DNA from: DASSBG01 sp035703755 | GTDB taxonomy: Bacteria > Pseudomonadota > Gammaproteobacteria > Xanthomonadales > Rhodanobacteraceae | Direction of reading: 5' to 3' | NCBI GenBank assembly: GCA_035703755.1 | Contig: DASSXP010000117.1 | Coordinates: forward strand, 1-8,668 | DNA: 8,668 nt | In this document: one piece after another, positions 1 to 5,719 of the stretch | Layout of the letters: each line of letters begins with the position of its first letter | Numbering within the stretch: the stretch's first letter is position 1 | The notes under the pieces: generated by a model | Seen by the model: the letters and a program-made list of their open reading frames with translations, nothing else | The model's database searches: none | Told to the model about the DNA's origin: nothing | Made by a program: the position numbers and the translations under genes

Positions 1-2
1 AA

Positions 3-545
3 ATCCCGCCGGAGGCGGCCAAGGGCGGCTACGACCTCGTCAACCAGTTTGGTCGCGTGATTCGTCACGTCGATGGCATCAAGACGCCGGAACAGATCGC
101 GGCCGACAAGGCGCGGGCCAAAGCCGCGCAAGCGGCGGCGGACCAGAAACGTGCGGATCGCCAATTGCTGCTGTCCTACCCGAGCGAGCAGGAACTCACC
201 TCGGCGCAGAACGAGCACATCAACATGTTGCAGCAACGGATCAAGGCCACCGAAATCAACATGAAGAGCCAGCTTGACGGCCTGGCCAATCTGCTCGACA
301 AGGCGGCGATCTACAAGCAGCGTGGCGACAGCGTGCCCGCGTACGTCGACCAGGACATCGAGAAGCAACGTGAAGTCATCCGTGGTCAGCGCGAGTGGAT
401 CGACAAAACCCAGCGCGAGCTGGATCAAGCGACCAATGATGCGGCATCCGAGTTGGCGCGTTATCGCCGCCTGCGCGGTGGCGTGCCGGCGCCGGCAGCC
501 AGTGTGGCCACGCCGTCGGGTGCAGCAAGCGCAAGCGGTACTTGA
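3..545 (+). CDS. Hypothetical coiled-coil protein, 5' end outside window
   Basis: The reading frame is open from the first complete codon (position 3) to a TGA at 543-545, so the true start lies upstream and about 180 residues are visible. A GTG at 57 could serve as a start, but the frame continues upstream with protein-like sequence (YDLVNQFGRVIRHVDGIKTP), so I treat the gene as truncated by the window. After that segment comes an Ala/Lys/Arg-rich stretch (AADKARAKAAQAAADQKR), then long charged helices with few prolines or glycines, the pattern of a coiled coil. The last 20 or so residues are Ala/Pro/Ser-rich and look disordered. No membrane segment is visible in this part; a signal peptide could lie upstream. 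I do not recognise the family. The opening segment resembles small periplasmic proteins seen in xanthomonads, but that is only an impression. It converges on algC with 6 nt between the stops. Confidence 0.75.
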   Translation: MPPEAAKGGYDLVNQFGRVIRHVDGIKTPEQIAADKARAKAAQAAADQKRADRQLLLSYPSEQELTSAQNEHINMLQQRIKATEINMKSQLDGLANLLDKAAIYKQRGDSVPAYVDQDIEKQREVIRGQREWIDKTQRELDQATNDAASELARYRRLRGGVPAPAASVATPSGAASASGT

Positions 546-551
546 CGCCGC

Positions 552-2981
552 TCAGAACGGCAGCTTGAGATCGCCGTCCACCGCCAGCAATTGACGGCGG
601 AACTCGCCCTGGATGCGTTTCAATGCCGTGTCGCTGTCGGCATCGAAGCGTAGTACCAGCACCGGGGTGGTGTTGGATGCACGCACCAGGCCCCAACCAT
701 CCGGCCAGTCGGCACGCAAGCCGTCGATGGTGGTGATGCGGGCATCCTCGAAGCGGGCTTTCTTGCGGAAGCGCTCGATAAAGCGGTAGTGCTCGCCTTC
801 TTCCAGCGGAATCTTGAGTTCCGGCGTTGAAACCCCGTTGGGCAGGGTGCGGAACACTTCTTCCGGGCTGCGCCCTTCGAGATCACCGGCGAGGATTTCC
901 AGCAGCCGCGCGGCCGCGTAGATGCCATCGTCGAATCCATACCAGCGTTCGCGGAAAAAGAAATGGCCGCTCATTTCACCGGCCAGCGCGGCGTTGGTCT
1001 CGCGCATCTTGGACTTGATCAGCGAGTGGCCAGTCTTCCACATCAGTGGGCTGCCGCCGTGGCGCAGGATCACCGATTGCAGATGCCCGGTGCACTTGAC
1101 GTCGTAGATGATGGTGGCGCCCGGGTCGCGGATCAGCACGTCGGTGGCGAACAGCATCAGCAGGCGATCGGGATAGATGATTTCGCCCTCGCGGGTGACC
1201 ACGCCCAGACGGTCGCCATCGCCATCGAAGGCGATACCGAGGTCGGCCTGCTTGTGCTTGACCGAAAGAATCAGGTCTTCGAGGTTGTGCGGGTCGGACG
1301 GGTCCGGGTGATGGTTGGGGAAGTTGCCGTCCACCTCGGCATACAGTGGCGTGATTTCGCAACCCACCGCTTGCAATACCTGCGGAGCCAGCATGCCGGC
1401 GACACCGTTGCCGCAGTCGACCACGACTTTGAGCGGCCGCTCGGCCTGCACATCGGAGGCGATGCGTTCGATGTAGTCGGCGCCGACGTCCATCTGTCGC
1501 AGGCCGCCGCTGCCGTTCTCCAAGCGGCCTTCGGCGATGCGCGCGTACAAATCCTGGATCGCTTCCTCGGCCAGCGTCTCGCCGCCCAGTACGATCTTGA
1601 AACCGTTGTAGTCGGGTGGATTGTGGCTGCCGGTCAAGGCCACGCCGCTGCCGGTGTTGAGTTGGTAGCAGGCGAAGTACACCACCGGCGTCGGTGCCTG
1701 GCCGATGTCGATCACGTCCATGCCGCTGGCGCGCAGACCGGCGATCAGGGCGGTGGACAGTTCCGGCCCCGACAGGCGGCCGTCGCGGCCGACCACGATC
1801 TCGTGTTGGCCGCGTTCGCGCGCCGCGCTGCCGATGGCCTGGCCGATCAGCCGCGCGACATCGGCATTCAGTGACTTGCCGACCACGCCACGGATGTCGT
1901 AGGCACGGAAGATGCTGCGGTCGATGGTCACGCTCGCCGCGGGTTTGTTAGCCTCCGGTGTCTCCGTTGTGGCGTGGTGGGCGGGGTTGTTGCCGGCGAT
2001 TACCTCGGCGAAGGTCGGTTCCAGGCCGCCACCGCCGCGCCGCGCCTGCAGGCGTTGTTGCAAGGCGACCACTTTGCGGTTCCAGGCCAGCGCCGCGGCG
2101 CCACCCAAGGCCAGGAACGCCAGCAGCCACAAAGGCAAGGGCGAAATCGAGGCCGGCAGCCACGCGTGCGCCACCGGTGTGGTCGCGGTCAGCCACAGGC
2201 CGCTGTCGCCGAGTTGCGTGCTGGCTTCCACCTGATCGCTGCTGCCCTGACCACGGGTCAGCACCACGGGCGACTTGTCGTTGTTGCCGAGCCGCAATTC
2301 GAAACGACCGTCCGGTAGCGACAAGCCGTCGAACACCAGCTTGAGCGGATCCAGGCTGAGGTCGCCCGCGGCGAAGGCGGCGATGGCATCGCCATCGCGG
2401 ATCGGCTGCACGATGCTGAAAGCCTGCTTGCCGCCGGCTTCGCGCACGGCGTCGATGCTGCCCTGGCCATCGCTCTGCGCACGCGCCAGCTGGGCGGCGC
2501 GCACGTAACCGAGCTTGGCCGCGTTGGCGCCCACCAGCACGCCGGCGTCGGGGGCGTACACCGCGATCTCGGTCGCATCCGCCAGGCTGCCGCGCAGGGT
2601 CGCAGCGGTCGACTCCAGCGCCCGCTCGCCGTCGGCCTTGAGGTGTTGCAACAGGGCCGGATCCGCGACCGCTGTGGCGAACCGCTCCTTGGCTGCCTTG
2701 ATCGGCTTTTCCAGCAGTGGTTTGGCCGACGAGATCGCTTGCACGATGTCGGTCGTCGCCTGCTGTTCGGCACGCAGCAACCACGCTTGCCAGGCCAGGA
2801 ACAGCGCCAGGAAGATCAGCGCCACGGCGCCGGCCGGACGAGCGATGGCCTGCAAGGACGCCTTGTCGACATTGAGCTTGACACGTTTGCCGACCGTGGC
2901 GGCCACGGCGGTGGTGACGGCGGGCGCCGGCGCCGCGGTAACCTGTTCCGGGCTGTCGTTGTCGGGTTGCTCGACCATCAT
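552..2981 (-). CDS. algC: Phosphomannomutase/phosphoglucomutase with membrane-anchored N-terminal extension
   Basis: This 809-residue protein interconverts mannose or glucose 6-phosphate and 1-phosphate, feeding GDP-mannose and UDP-glucose for LPS and exopolysaccharide. The catalytic part (about 352-809) has every alpha-D-phosphohexomutase signature: FRAYDIRG at 358-365, the phosphoserine loop TGSHNPP at 450-456 (Ser452), the metal loop DGDGDR at 586-591, the sugar loop GEMSGH at 668-673 and the phosphate-binding RASNTTP at 767-773. Ahead of it are a short cytosolic tail, a membrane segment (about 50-68), about 210 extracytoplasmic residues, a second membrane segment (about 281-300), a basic NRKVVALQQRLQARR and a flexible linker. 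The classic enzyme is about 460 residues, but long forms of this kind are annotated in Pseudomonas. The start is ATG at 2981, about 10 nt after GAGG; the next codon is also ATG. It follows dut after 157 nt. The family is certain; the substrate preference and the symbol come from homology and synteny. Confidence 0.95.
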   Translation of the reverse strand: MMVEQPDNDSPEQVTAAPAPAVTTAVAATVGKRVKLNVDKASLQAIARPAGAVALIFLALFLAWQAWLLRAEQQATTDIVQAISSAKPLLEKPIKAAKERFATAVADPALLQHLKADGERALESTAATLRGSLADATEIAVYAPDAGVLVGANAAKLGYVRAAQLARAQSDGQGSIDAVREAGGKQAFSIVQPIRDGDAIAAFAAGDLSLDPLKLVFDGLSLPDGRFELRLGNNDKSPVVLTRGQGSSDQVEASTQLGDSGLWLTATTPVAHAWLPASISPLPLWLLAFLALGGAAALAWNRKVVALQQRLQARRGGGGLEPTFAEVIAGNNPAHHATTETPEANKPAASVTIDRSIFRAYDIRGVVGKSLNADVARLIGQAIGSAARERGQHEIVVGRDGRLSGPELSTALIAGLRASGMDVIDIGQAPTPVVYFACYQLNTGSGVALTGSHNPPDYNGFKIVLGGETLAEEAIQDLYARIAEGRLENGSGGLRQMDVGADYIERIASDVQAERPLKVVVDCGNGVAGMLAPQVLQAVGCEITPLYAEVDGNFPNHHPDPSDPHNLEDLILSVKHKQADLGIAFDGDGDRLGVVTREGEIIYPDRLLMLFATDVLIRDPGATIIYDVKCTGHLQSVILRHGGSPLMWKTGHSLIKSKMRETNAALAGEMSGHFFFRERWYGFDDGIYAAARLLEILAGDLEGRSPEEVFRTLPNGVSTPELKIPLEEGEHYRFIERFRKKARFEDARITTIDGLRADWPDGWGLVRASNTTPVLVLRFDADSDTALKRIQGEFRRQLLAVDGDLKLPF

Positions 2982-3037
2982 CCAGGCTCGTCCTCAAGCA
3001 CGCGGTGGGGTGTCGCCCGGCGTGGAACCGCGGGCAT
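2978..3037 (-). other. Possible 19-codon leader ORF overlapping the algC start
   Basis: An ATG at 3037-3035 opens a 19-codon frame (MPAVPRRATPHRVLEDEPG) whose TGA at 2980-2978 overlaps the algC ATG in the ATGA arrangement typical of translational coupling. It has no Shine-Dalgarno sequence. It lies about 8 nt downstream of the possible -10 hexamer TACGAT (3051-3046), so it could only be read as a leaderless or nearly leaderless ORF. A second frame of 17 codons (3047-2994) ends inside the algC ribosome-binding site. Both may be chance in GC-rich DNA. Confidence 0.2.
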
Positions 3038-3045
3038 GGCCGGCC

Positions 3046-3051
3046 ATCGTA
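3046..3051 (-). promoter_or_regulatory. Possible -10 element for algC
   Basis: On the minus strand the hexamer TACGAT lies about 65 nt upstream of the algC start. It matches four of six bases of TATAAT and is followed by GGCC, similar in form to TAGCATTGCC upstream of argS. There is no convincing -35; TTCGAG at a 17-nt spacing is poor. A promoter here would let algC be transcribed separately from coaBC-dut. This is a weak sequence match only. Confidence 0.3.
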
Positions 3052-3095
3052 CAGCGTGGGCGACGAAACTCGAATCGCGCCCCGTGCGCCGGCCG

Positions 3096-3121
3096 CGCCC
3101 GCCGCAGGTGGGCGATTTTTT
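3096..3121 (+). terminator. Hairpin plus T-run oriented on the + strand between dut and algC
   Basis: CGCCCGCC (3096-3103) pairs with GGTGGGCG (3107-3114) around a GCA loop, giving an 8-bp stem with one G-T pair. One A and six Ts (3116-3121) follow. This is the form of a Rho-independent terminator for + strand transcription, but the genes here are on the - strand. Read on the - strand, the A-run comes before the stem, so it should not terminate coaBC-dut transcripts. It may limit antisense transcription from the algC side, or be chance. Confidence 0.4.
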
Positions 3122-3133
3122 CACAGGCGTTCG

Positions 3134-3143
3134 GTGACGTCAC
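3134..3143. repeat. 10-bp perfect palindrome GTGACGTCAC at the dut stop
   Basis: GTGACGTCAC is its own reverse complement and spans the dut TGA stop codon (3142-3140). It lies at the upstream edge of the dut-algC gap and could be half of a regulator site or a chance palindrome. It lacks the wider spacing of a CRP/Clp-type site (TGTGA-N6-TCACA). Confidence 0.35.
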
Positions 3144-3649
3144 GGGGTGTCCTCCGTCACTGGCACGGTGGCGACGCCGCCGGTGGAGCCGAAACCGCCC
3201 AGGCCACGGGCGCTGTGGCCGCTGAATGTGTCAACCACGCGAAACGTCGGCCGCAGCACCGGAACAAACAACAGTTGCGCGATGCGCTCGCCGGGTTGCA
3301 CCACGATGGCCTCGCCGGCGGGATTGCGGTTCCAGGCGCTGACGAAGATCTGCGCCATGTAGTCGGCGTCGATCACGCCGGTGCCGTTACCGAGCACCAG
3401 GCCGCGTTTGTGCCCCAGTCCCGAGCGCGGCAACACCAACGCGCAGAACGCGTCGCTGGCCATGTGCACGGCGATGCCGGTCGGAATCAGGATCGCCGGC
3501 GCTTGCGGCCGCAGCGATACCGCCTCCTCGACGCAGGCAATGAGATCGATGCCGGCCGCTTGCGCAGTCTGGAAGTCGGGCAGGCCCCAGTCGTGCAGGC
3601 GCCTGTCCAGCACGCGCAACTCGATGGCGGGGCCGTTTCGCGGGGTCAT
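3140..3649 (-). CDS. dut: Deoxyuridine 5'-triphosphate nucleotidohydrolase (dUTPase)
   Basis: This cytosolic, probably homotrimeric enzyme hydrolyses dUTP to dUMP and diphosphate, keeping uracil out of DNA and supplying dUMP for thymidylate synthesis. All five trimeric-dUTPase motifs are present in its 169 residues: AAGIDLIA at 31-38, PRSGLG at 74-79, GNGTGVIDADYMAQI at 87-101 with the catalytic Asp94, PGERIAQLLFVPV at 119-131, and the Phe-containing RGLGGFGSTG at 148-157. Length is slightly above the usual 150 or so because of a short tail (GGVATVPVTEDTP). The frame stays open upstream, but the start is ATG at 3649: homology begins there, GGAG (3659-3656) lies 6 nt upstream, and the ATG overlaps the coaBC stop as ATGA, implying translational coupling. 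One small oddity: the usual Gly after DYx in motif 3 is Ala99. Confidence 0.97.
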   Translation of the reverse strand: MTPRNGPAIELRVLDRRLHDWGLPDFQTAQAAGIDLIACVEEAVSLRPQAPAILIPTGIAVHMASDAFCALVLPRSGLGHKRGLVLGNGTGVIDADYMAQIFVSAWNRNPAGEAIVVQPGERIAQLLFVPVLRPTFRVVDTFSGHSARGLGGFGSTGGVATVPVTEDTP

Positions 3650-4869
3650 GCGTGGCTCCGGGAATGTTCGCTGGCGTGGTAGCGCGCCAGCACCAGATCC
3701 AGCAGTTGCCGCGCCAATTCGCGTTTCGGCGCCTGCGGCAGGCGTTGTTCGCCGCCGGCCCACAACACCGTCAAGGCATTGTCGTCGCAATCGAAGCCGA
3801 GGCCATCGCCGACCCGGTTGGCGGCGATCATGTCGAGGCCTTTGCGCGCCAATTTGCCGCGCGCGTGAGCTTCGATCTGCTCTGTTTCGGCGGCGAAGCC
3901 GACCAGAAACGGCCGTGGCTCAAGCCGTGCGAGATCCGCCACGATGTCCGGGTTCTGCACCAGATCGAAGTGCGGCACCGGGCTGGCGGCGGTTTTCTTG
4001 AGTTTTTGCGGAGCCATCTGGCGTGGCCGGAAGTCGGCCACCGCCGCCGCCGCGATCACGATGTCCGTCGCCGCCGCCGCATCCAGCATCGCCGCGTGCA
4101 TCTGGCTGGCGCTGCGCACGTCGATGCGGTGCGCCACGCCAGCAGGTGTTGGCAATGTCACCGGCCCCGCCACCAGCGTCACCTCGGCGCCGGCAGTGGC
4201 GGCGGCTTCGGCTACGGCGAAACCCATGCGGCCGGAACTACGGTTGCCGATGTAACGCACCGGATCGATGTCTTCCAGGGTCGGGCCGGCGCTGATCAGC
4301 ACGCGCAAACCGGCCATCGTGCCGGCCGCGAAGCTGGCCACAAGGGCGTCGCGCAGCGCAGCCGGCTCCAGCATCCGTCCCGGGCCGACATCGCCACAGG
4401 CCTGCTCGCCCGCCGCCGGCCCCAGCAGCGTGGCACCGTGTTCGCGCAGGCGCCGGACATTGGCTTGTGTGGCTGGGTGCGCCCACATCTGCTGATTCAT
4501 GGCTGGCGCCAGCAGCAGCGGCGCCGCGCTGGCCAGGCACACGGTGGAGAGCAAATCGTCCGCCATGCCGTGCGCGAGCCGCGCCAGCAGATCCGCGCTG
4601 GCCGGGGCGACCACAATGCGTTCCGCCCAGCGGGCCAGCTCGATGTGCCCCATCGCCGCTTCGGCGGCCGGATCCCACAGGCTGTTGCGCACCGGCTGGC
4701 CGCTCAGGGCCTGCAAGCTGGCGGCGGTGACGAAGTGCTCCGCGTTGCGGCTCAGCACCACCCGCAGCTCGGCGCCGGCCTGGCGCAGCAGGCGGGTCAG
4801 TTCACAGGCTTTGTAGGCGGCGATGCCGCCGCTGACACCCAGCAGGATGCGACGTTGCGCGAGGCTCAT
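3646..4869 (-). CDS. coaBC: Bifunctional phosphopantothenoylcysteine decarboxylase / phosphopantothenate-cysteine ligase
   Basis: This protein carries out two consecutive steps of coenzyme A synthesis. The CoaB part joins 4'-phosphopantothenate to cysteine using CTP, and the CoaC part decarboxylates the product with FMN to give 4'-phosphopantetheine. The N-terminal flavoprotein domain (about 6-180) has GVSGGIAAYK at 11-20, catalytic His75 in MGHIELARWA, PAMNQQMW at 122-129 (Asn125) and the active-site Cys158 in GEQACGDVGPGRM. The ligase domain (about 187-400) has SAGPTLEDIDPVRYIGNRSS at 193-212 with Asn209, AAAVADFRP at 274-282 and Lys289 in PQKLKK, matching residues known from the E. coli enzyme. 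The 407-residue length is typical. The start ATG has only a weak GGA-type ribosome site. It is the first gene of the - strand block, divergent from radC, and overlaps dut by 4 nt. Confidence 0.97.
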   Translation of the reverse strand: MSLAQRRILLGVSGGIAAYKACELTRLLRQAGAELRVVLSRNAEHFVTAASLQALSGQPVRNSLWDPAAEAAMGHIELARWAERIVVAPASADLLARLAHGMADDLLSTVCLASAAPLLLAPAMNQQMWAHPATQANVRRLREHGATLLGPAAGEQACGDVGPGRMLEPAALRDALVASFAAGTMAGLRVLISAGPTLEDIDPVRYIGNRSSGRMGFAVAEAAATAGAEVTLVAGPVTLPTPAGVAHRIDVRSASQMHAAMLDAAAATDIVIAAAAVADFRPRQMAPQKLKKTAASPVPHFDLVQNPDIVADLARLEPRPFLVGFAAETEQIEAHARGKLARKGLDMIAANRVGDGLGFDCDDNALTVLWAGGEQRLPQAPKRELARQLLDLVLARYHASEHSRSHA

Positions 4870-4967
4870 GTCATCCGGGGACTACAGTTGGAAAAGCCCA
4901 CAGCTTACCCGAAGTTCGGGCCGCCGCCGCTGGCGCCCGCCGCGGCGCGGGGCAACACTCTCAGCCC
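4870..4967. promoter_or_regulatory. Divergent promoter region between coaBC and radC
   Basis: This 98-nt gap must hold the start signals for coaBC (leftward) and probably radC (rightward). For coaBC, TAAGCT on the minus strand (4907-4902) is a possible -10 of the TAnnnT type about 32 nt before the start codon. For radC nothing is convincing; TACAGT at 4883-4888 matches TATAAT at four positions but has no -35. The radC start also lacks a clear Shine-Dalgarno sequence. Confidence 0.4.
4908..4920. repeat. 13-bp perfect dyad CCCGAA-G-TTCGGG, candidate operator
   Basis: CCCGAA (4908-4913) and TTCGGG (4915-4920) are exact reverse complements around one central base. The dyad directly abuts the possible coaBC -10 element on its upstream side, where a bound dimer would block RNA polymerase. 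No known regulator site is recognised; it is neither the CTGT-N8-ACAG nor the GAAC-N4-GTTC type of LexA box. A chance origin in GC-rich DNA is possible. Confidence 0.35.
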
Positions 4968-5633
4968 ATGAGCATCCGTGATTGGCCCGACTCCGAACGT
5001 CCCCGCGAGCGCCTGCTGGCGCAGGGCGCCCGCGTCCTCAGCGACGCCGAACTGCTGGCCGTACTGTTCGGCAGCGGTAGCCGCGGCAAGAGTGCGGTGG
5101 ATCTCGGCCGCGAGTTGATCGCCACCGCCGGCAGTCTCGGTCGCTTGCTGACCGCGGAGGTCGCCGCCACGCCGGGGCTGGGACCAGCCAAGCGGGCGCG
5201 TCTGGCCGCCACATTGGAGCTGGCGCGGCGCGCATTGGCCGAGGAATTGAAGCAGCTGCCGACCCTGACCAGCCCGGACGACAGCGCCCGCTTTCTGAAA
5301 TCCCGCATCGCGCATCTGCCCTACGAGGTGTTCGCTTGCCTGTTCCTGGACAACCGCCACCGCGTGCTGGAGTACGAGGAATTGTTTCGTGGCACCCTGG
5401 ACGGCGCCAGCGTGCATCCGCGCGAAGTGGTCCGCGCCTGTCTCAGGCACAATGCCGCGGCGGTGATTTTTGCTCACAACCACCCCTCTGGCGTGGCCGA
5501 ACCCAGTGCCGCCGACCGCGCCATCACCCGCGACTTGCAGTCCGCGCTGGCGCTGGTCGGGGTGCGCGTGCTCGACCATTTGGTGGTCGGCAGCGGGGCG
5601 CCGACCTCGATGGCCGCGCGCGGTCTGATCTGA
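4968..5633 (+). CDS. radC: RadC family JAB/MPN-domain protein
   Basis: This 221-residue cytosolic protein has the normal length and layout of RadC. Residues 1 to about 95 are the helical N-terminal domain with a helix-hairpin-helix-like stretch (TPGLGPAKRARLAATLEL at 68-85). Residues about 100-221 form the JAB1/MPN metalloprotease-like domain. Its zinc signature is complete: Glu in YEELFRGTL (136-144), HNHPSG at 170-175 (His170, His172, Ser174) and Asp183 in SAADRAIT. The conserved VHPREVV (149-155) and VLDHLVVG (201-208) are also present. RadC was first linked to DNA repair, but that came from an allele later assigned to recG, and its biochemical role is still unsettled; a peptidase or DNA-processing role is inferred from the fold. 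The start ATG begins the usual MSIRDWPDSERPRERL. It is divergent from coaBC, and argS follows after 86 nt. Confidence 0.95.
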   Translation: MSIRDWPDSERPRERLLAQGARVLSDAELLAVLFGSGSRGKSAVDLGRELIATAGSLGRLLTAEVAATPGLGPAKRARLAATLELARRALAEELKQLPTLTSPDDSARFLKSRIAHLPYEVFACLFLDNRHRVLEYEELFRGTLDGASVHPREVVRACLRHNAAAVIFAHNHPSGVAEPSAADRAITRDLQSALALVGVRVLDHLVVGSGAPTSMAARGLI

Positions 5634-5644
5634 ACCGCAGGCGA

Positions 5645-5681
5645 GCCGGGCGGCGGCAGCGCCTTCGTTCTGGCGCCCGGC
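5645..5681 (+). repeat. Inverted repeat in the radC-argS gap
   Basis: GCCGGGCG (5645-5652) and CGCCCGGC (5674-5681) are exact 8-bp reverse complements 21 nt apart, starting 11 nt after the radC stop. A competing shorter stem, GCGCC (5659-5663) with GGCGC (5672-5676), has an 8-nt loop. No T-run follows, so it is not a standard Rho-independent terminator. It may protect the radC 3' end or attenuate read-through into argS. Confidence 0.4.
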
Positions 5682-5685
5682 TGCG

Positions 5686-5691
5686 TTAGCA
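5686..5691 (+). promoter_or_regulatory. Possible -10 element for argS
   Basis: TAGCAT matches four of six bases of TATAAT and lies 28 nt before the argS start, just after the inverted repeat. Transcription would start near 5697-5699, leaving a leader of a little over 20 nt. No good -35 is visible (TTCGTT at 5664-5669 shares only the first two bases). Weak support. Confidence 0.3.
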
Positions 5692-5719
5692 TTGCCGGTT
5701 CGCCCACGTCGAAGCCGCC

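Noticed and set aside
963..1874. A 303-codon open frame on the + strand inside algC
   Set aside because: Antisense shadow of the mutase catalytic domain, with no supporting motif or start signal.
3060..3075. AlgR-type box upstream of algC (known consensus CCGTTCGTC)
   Set aside because: The minus strand has only the core TTTCGTC here; the first three consensus positions do not match, so it is not evidence for AlgR control.
3650..3790. Longer form of Dut with 47 more N-terminal residues
   Set aside because: The extra part overlaps coaBC out of frame, is Arg/Gly/Ala-rich, and the internal ATG at 3649 has GGAG 6 nt upstream plus an ATGA overlap with coaBC.
4882..4903. LexA (SOS) box in the radC-coaBC gap
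   Set aside because: ACAG occurs twice on the same strand (direct, not inverted), so CTGT-N8-ACAG is not formed.
3652..4971. A 439-codon open frame on the + strand across coaBC
   Set aside because: It is the antisense shadow of coaBC in GC-rich DNA: Arg/Gln/His/Gly-rich composition, no recognisable domain, while coaBC has complete catalytic motifs.
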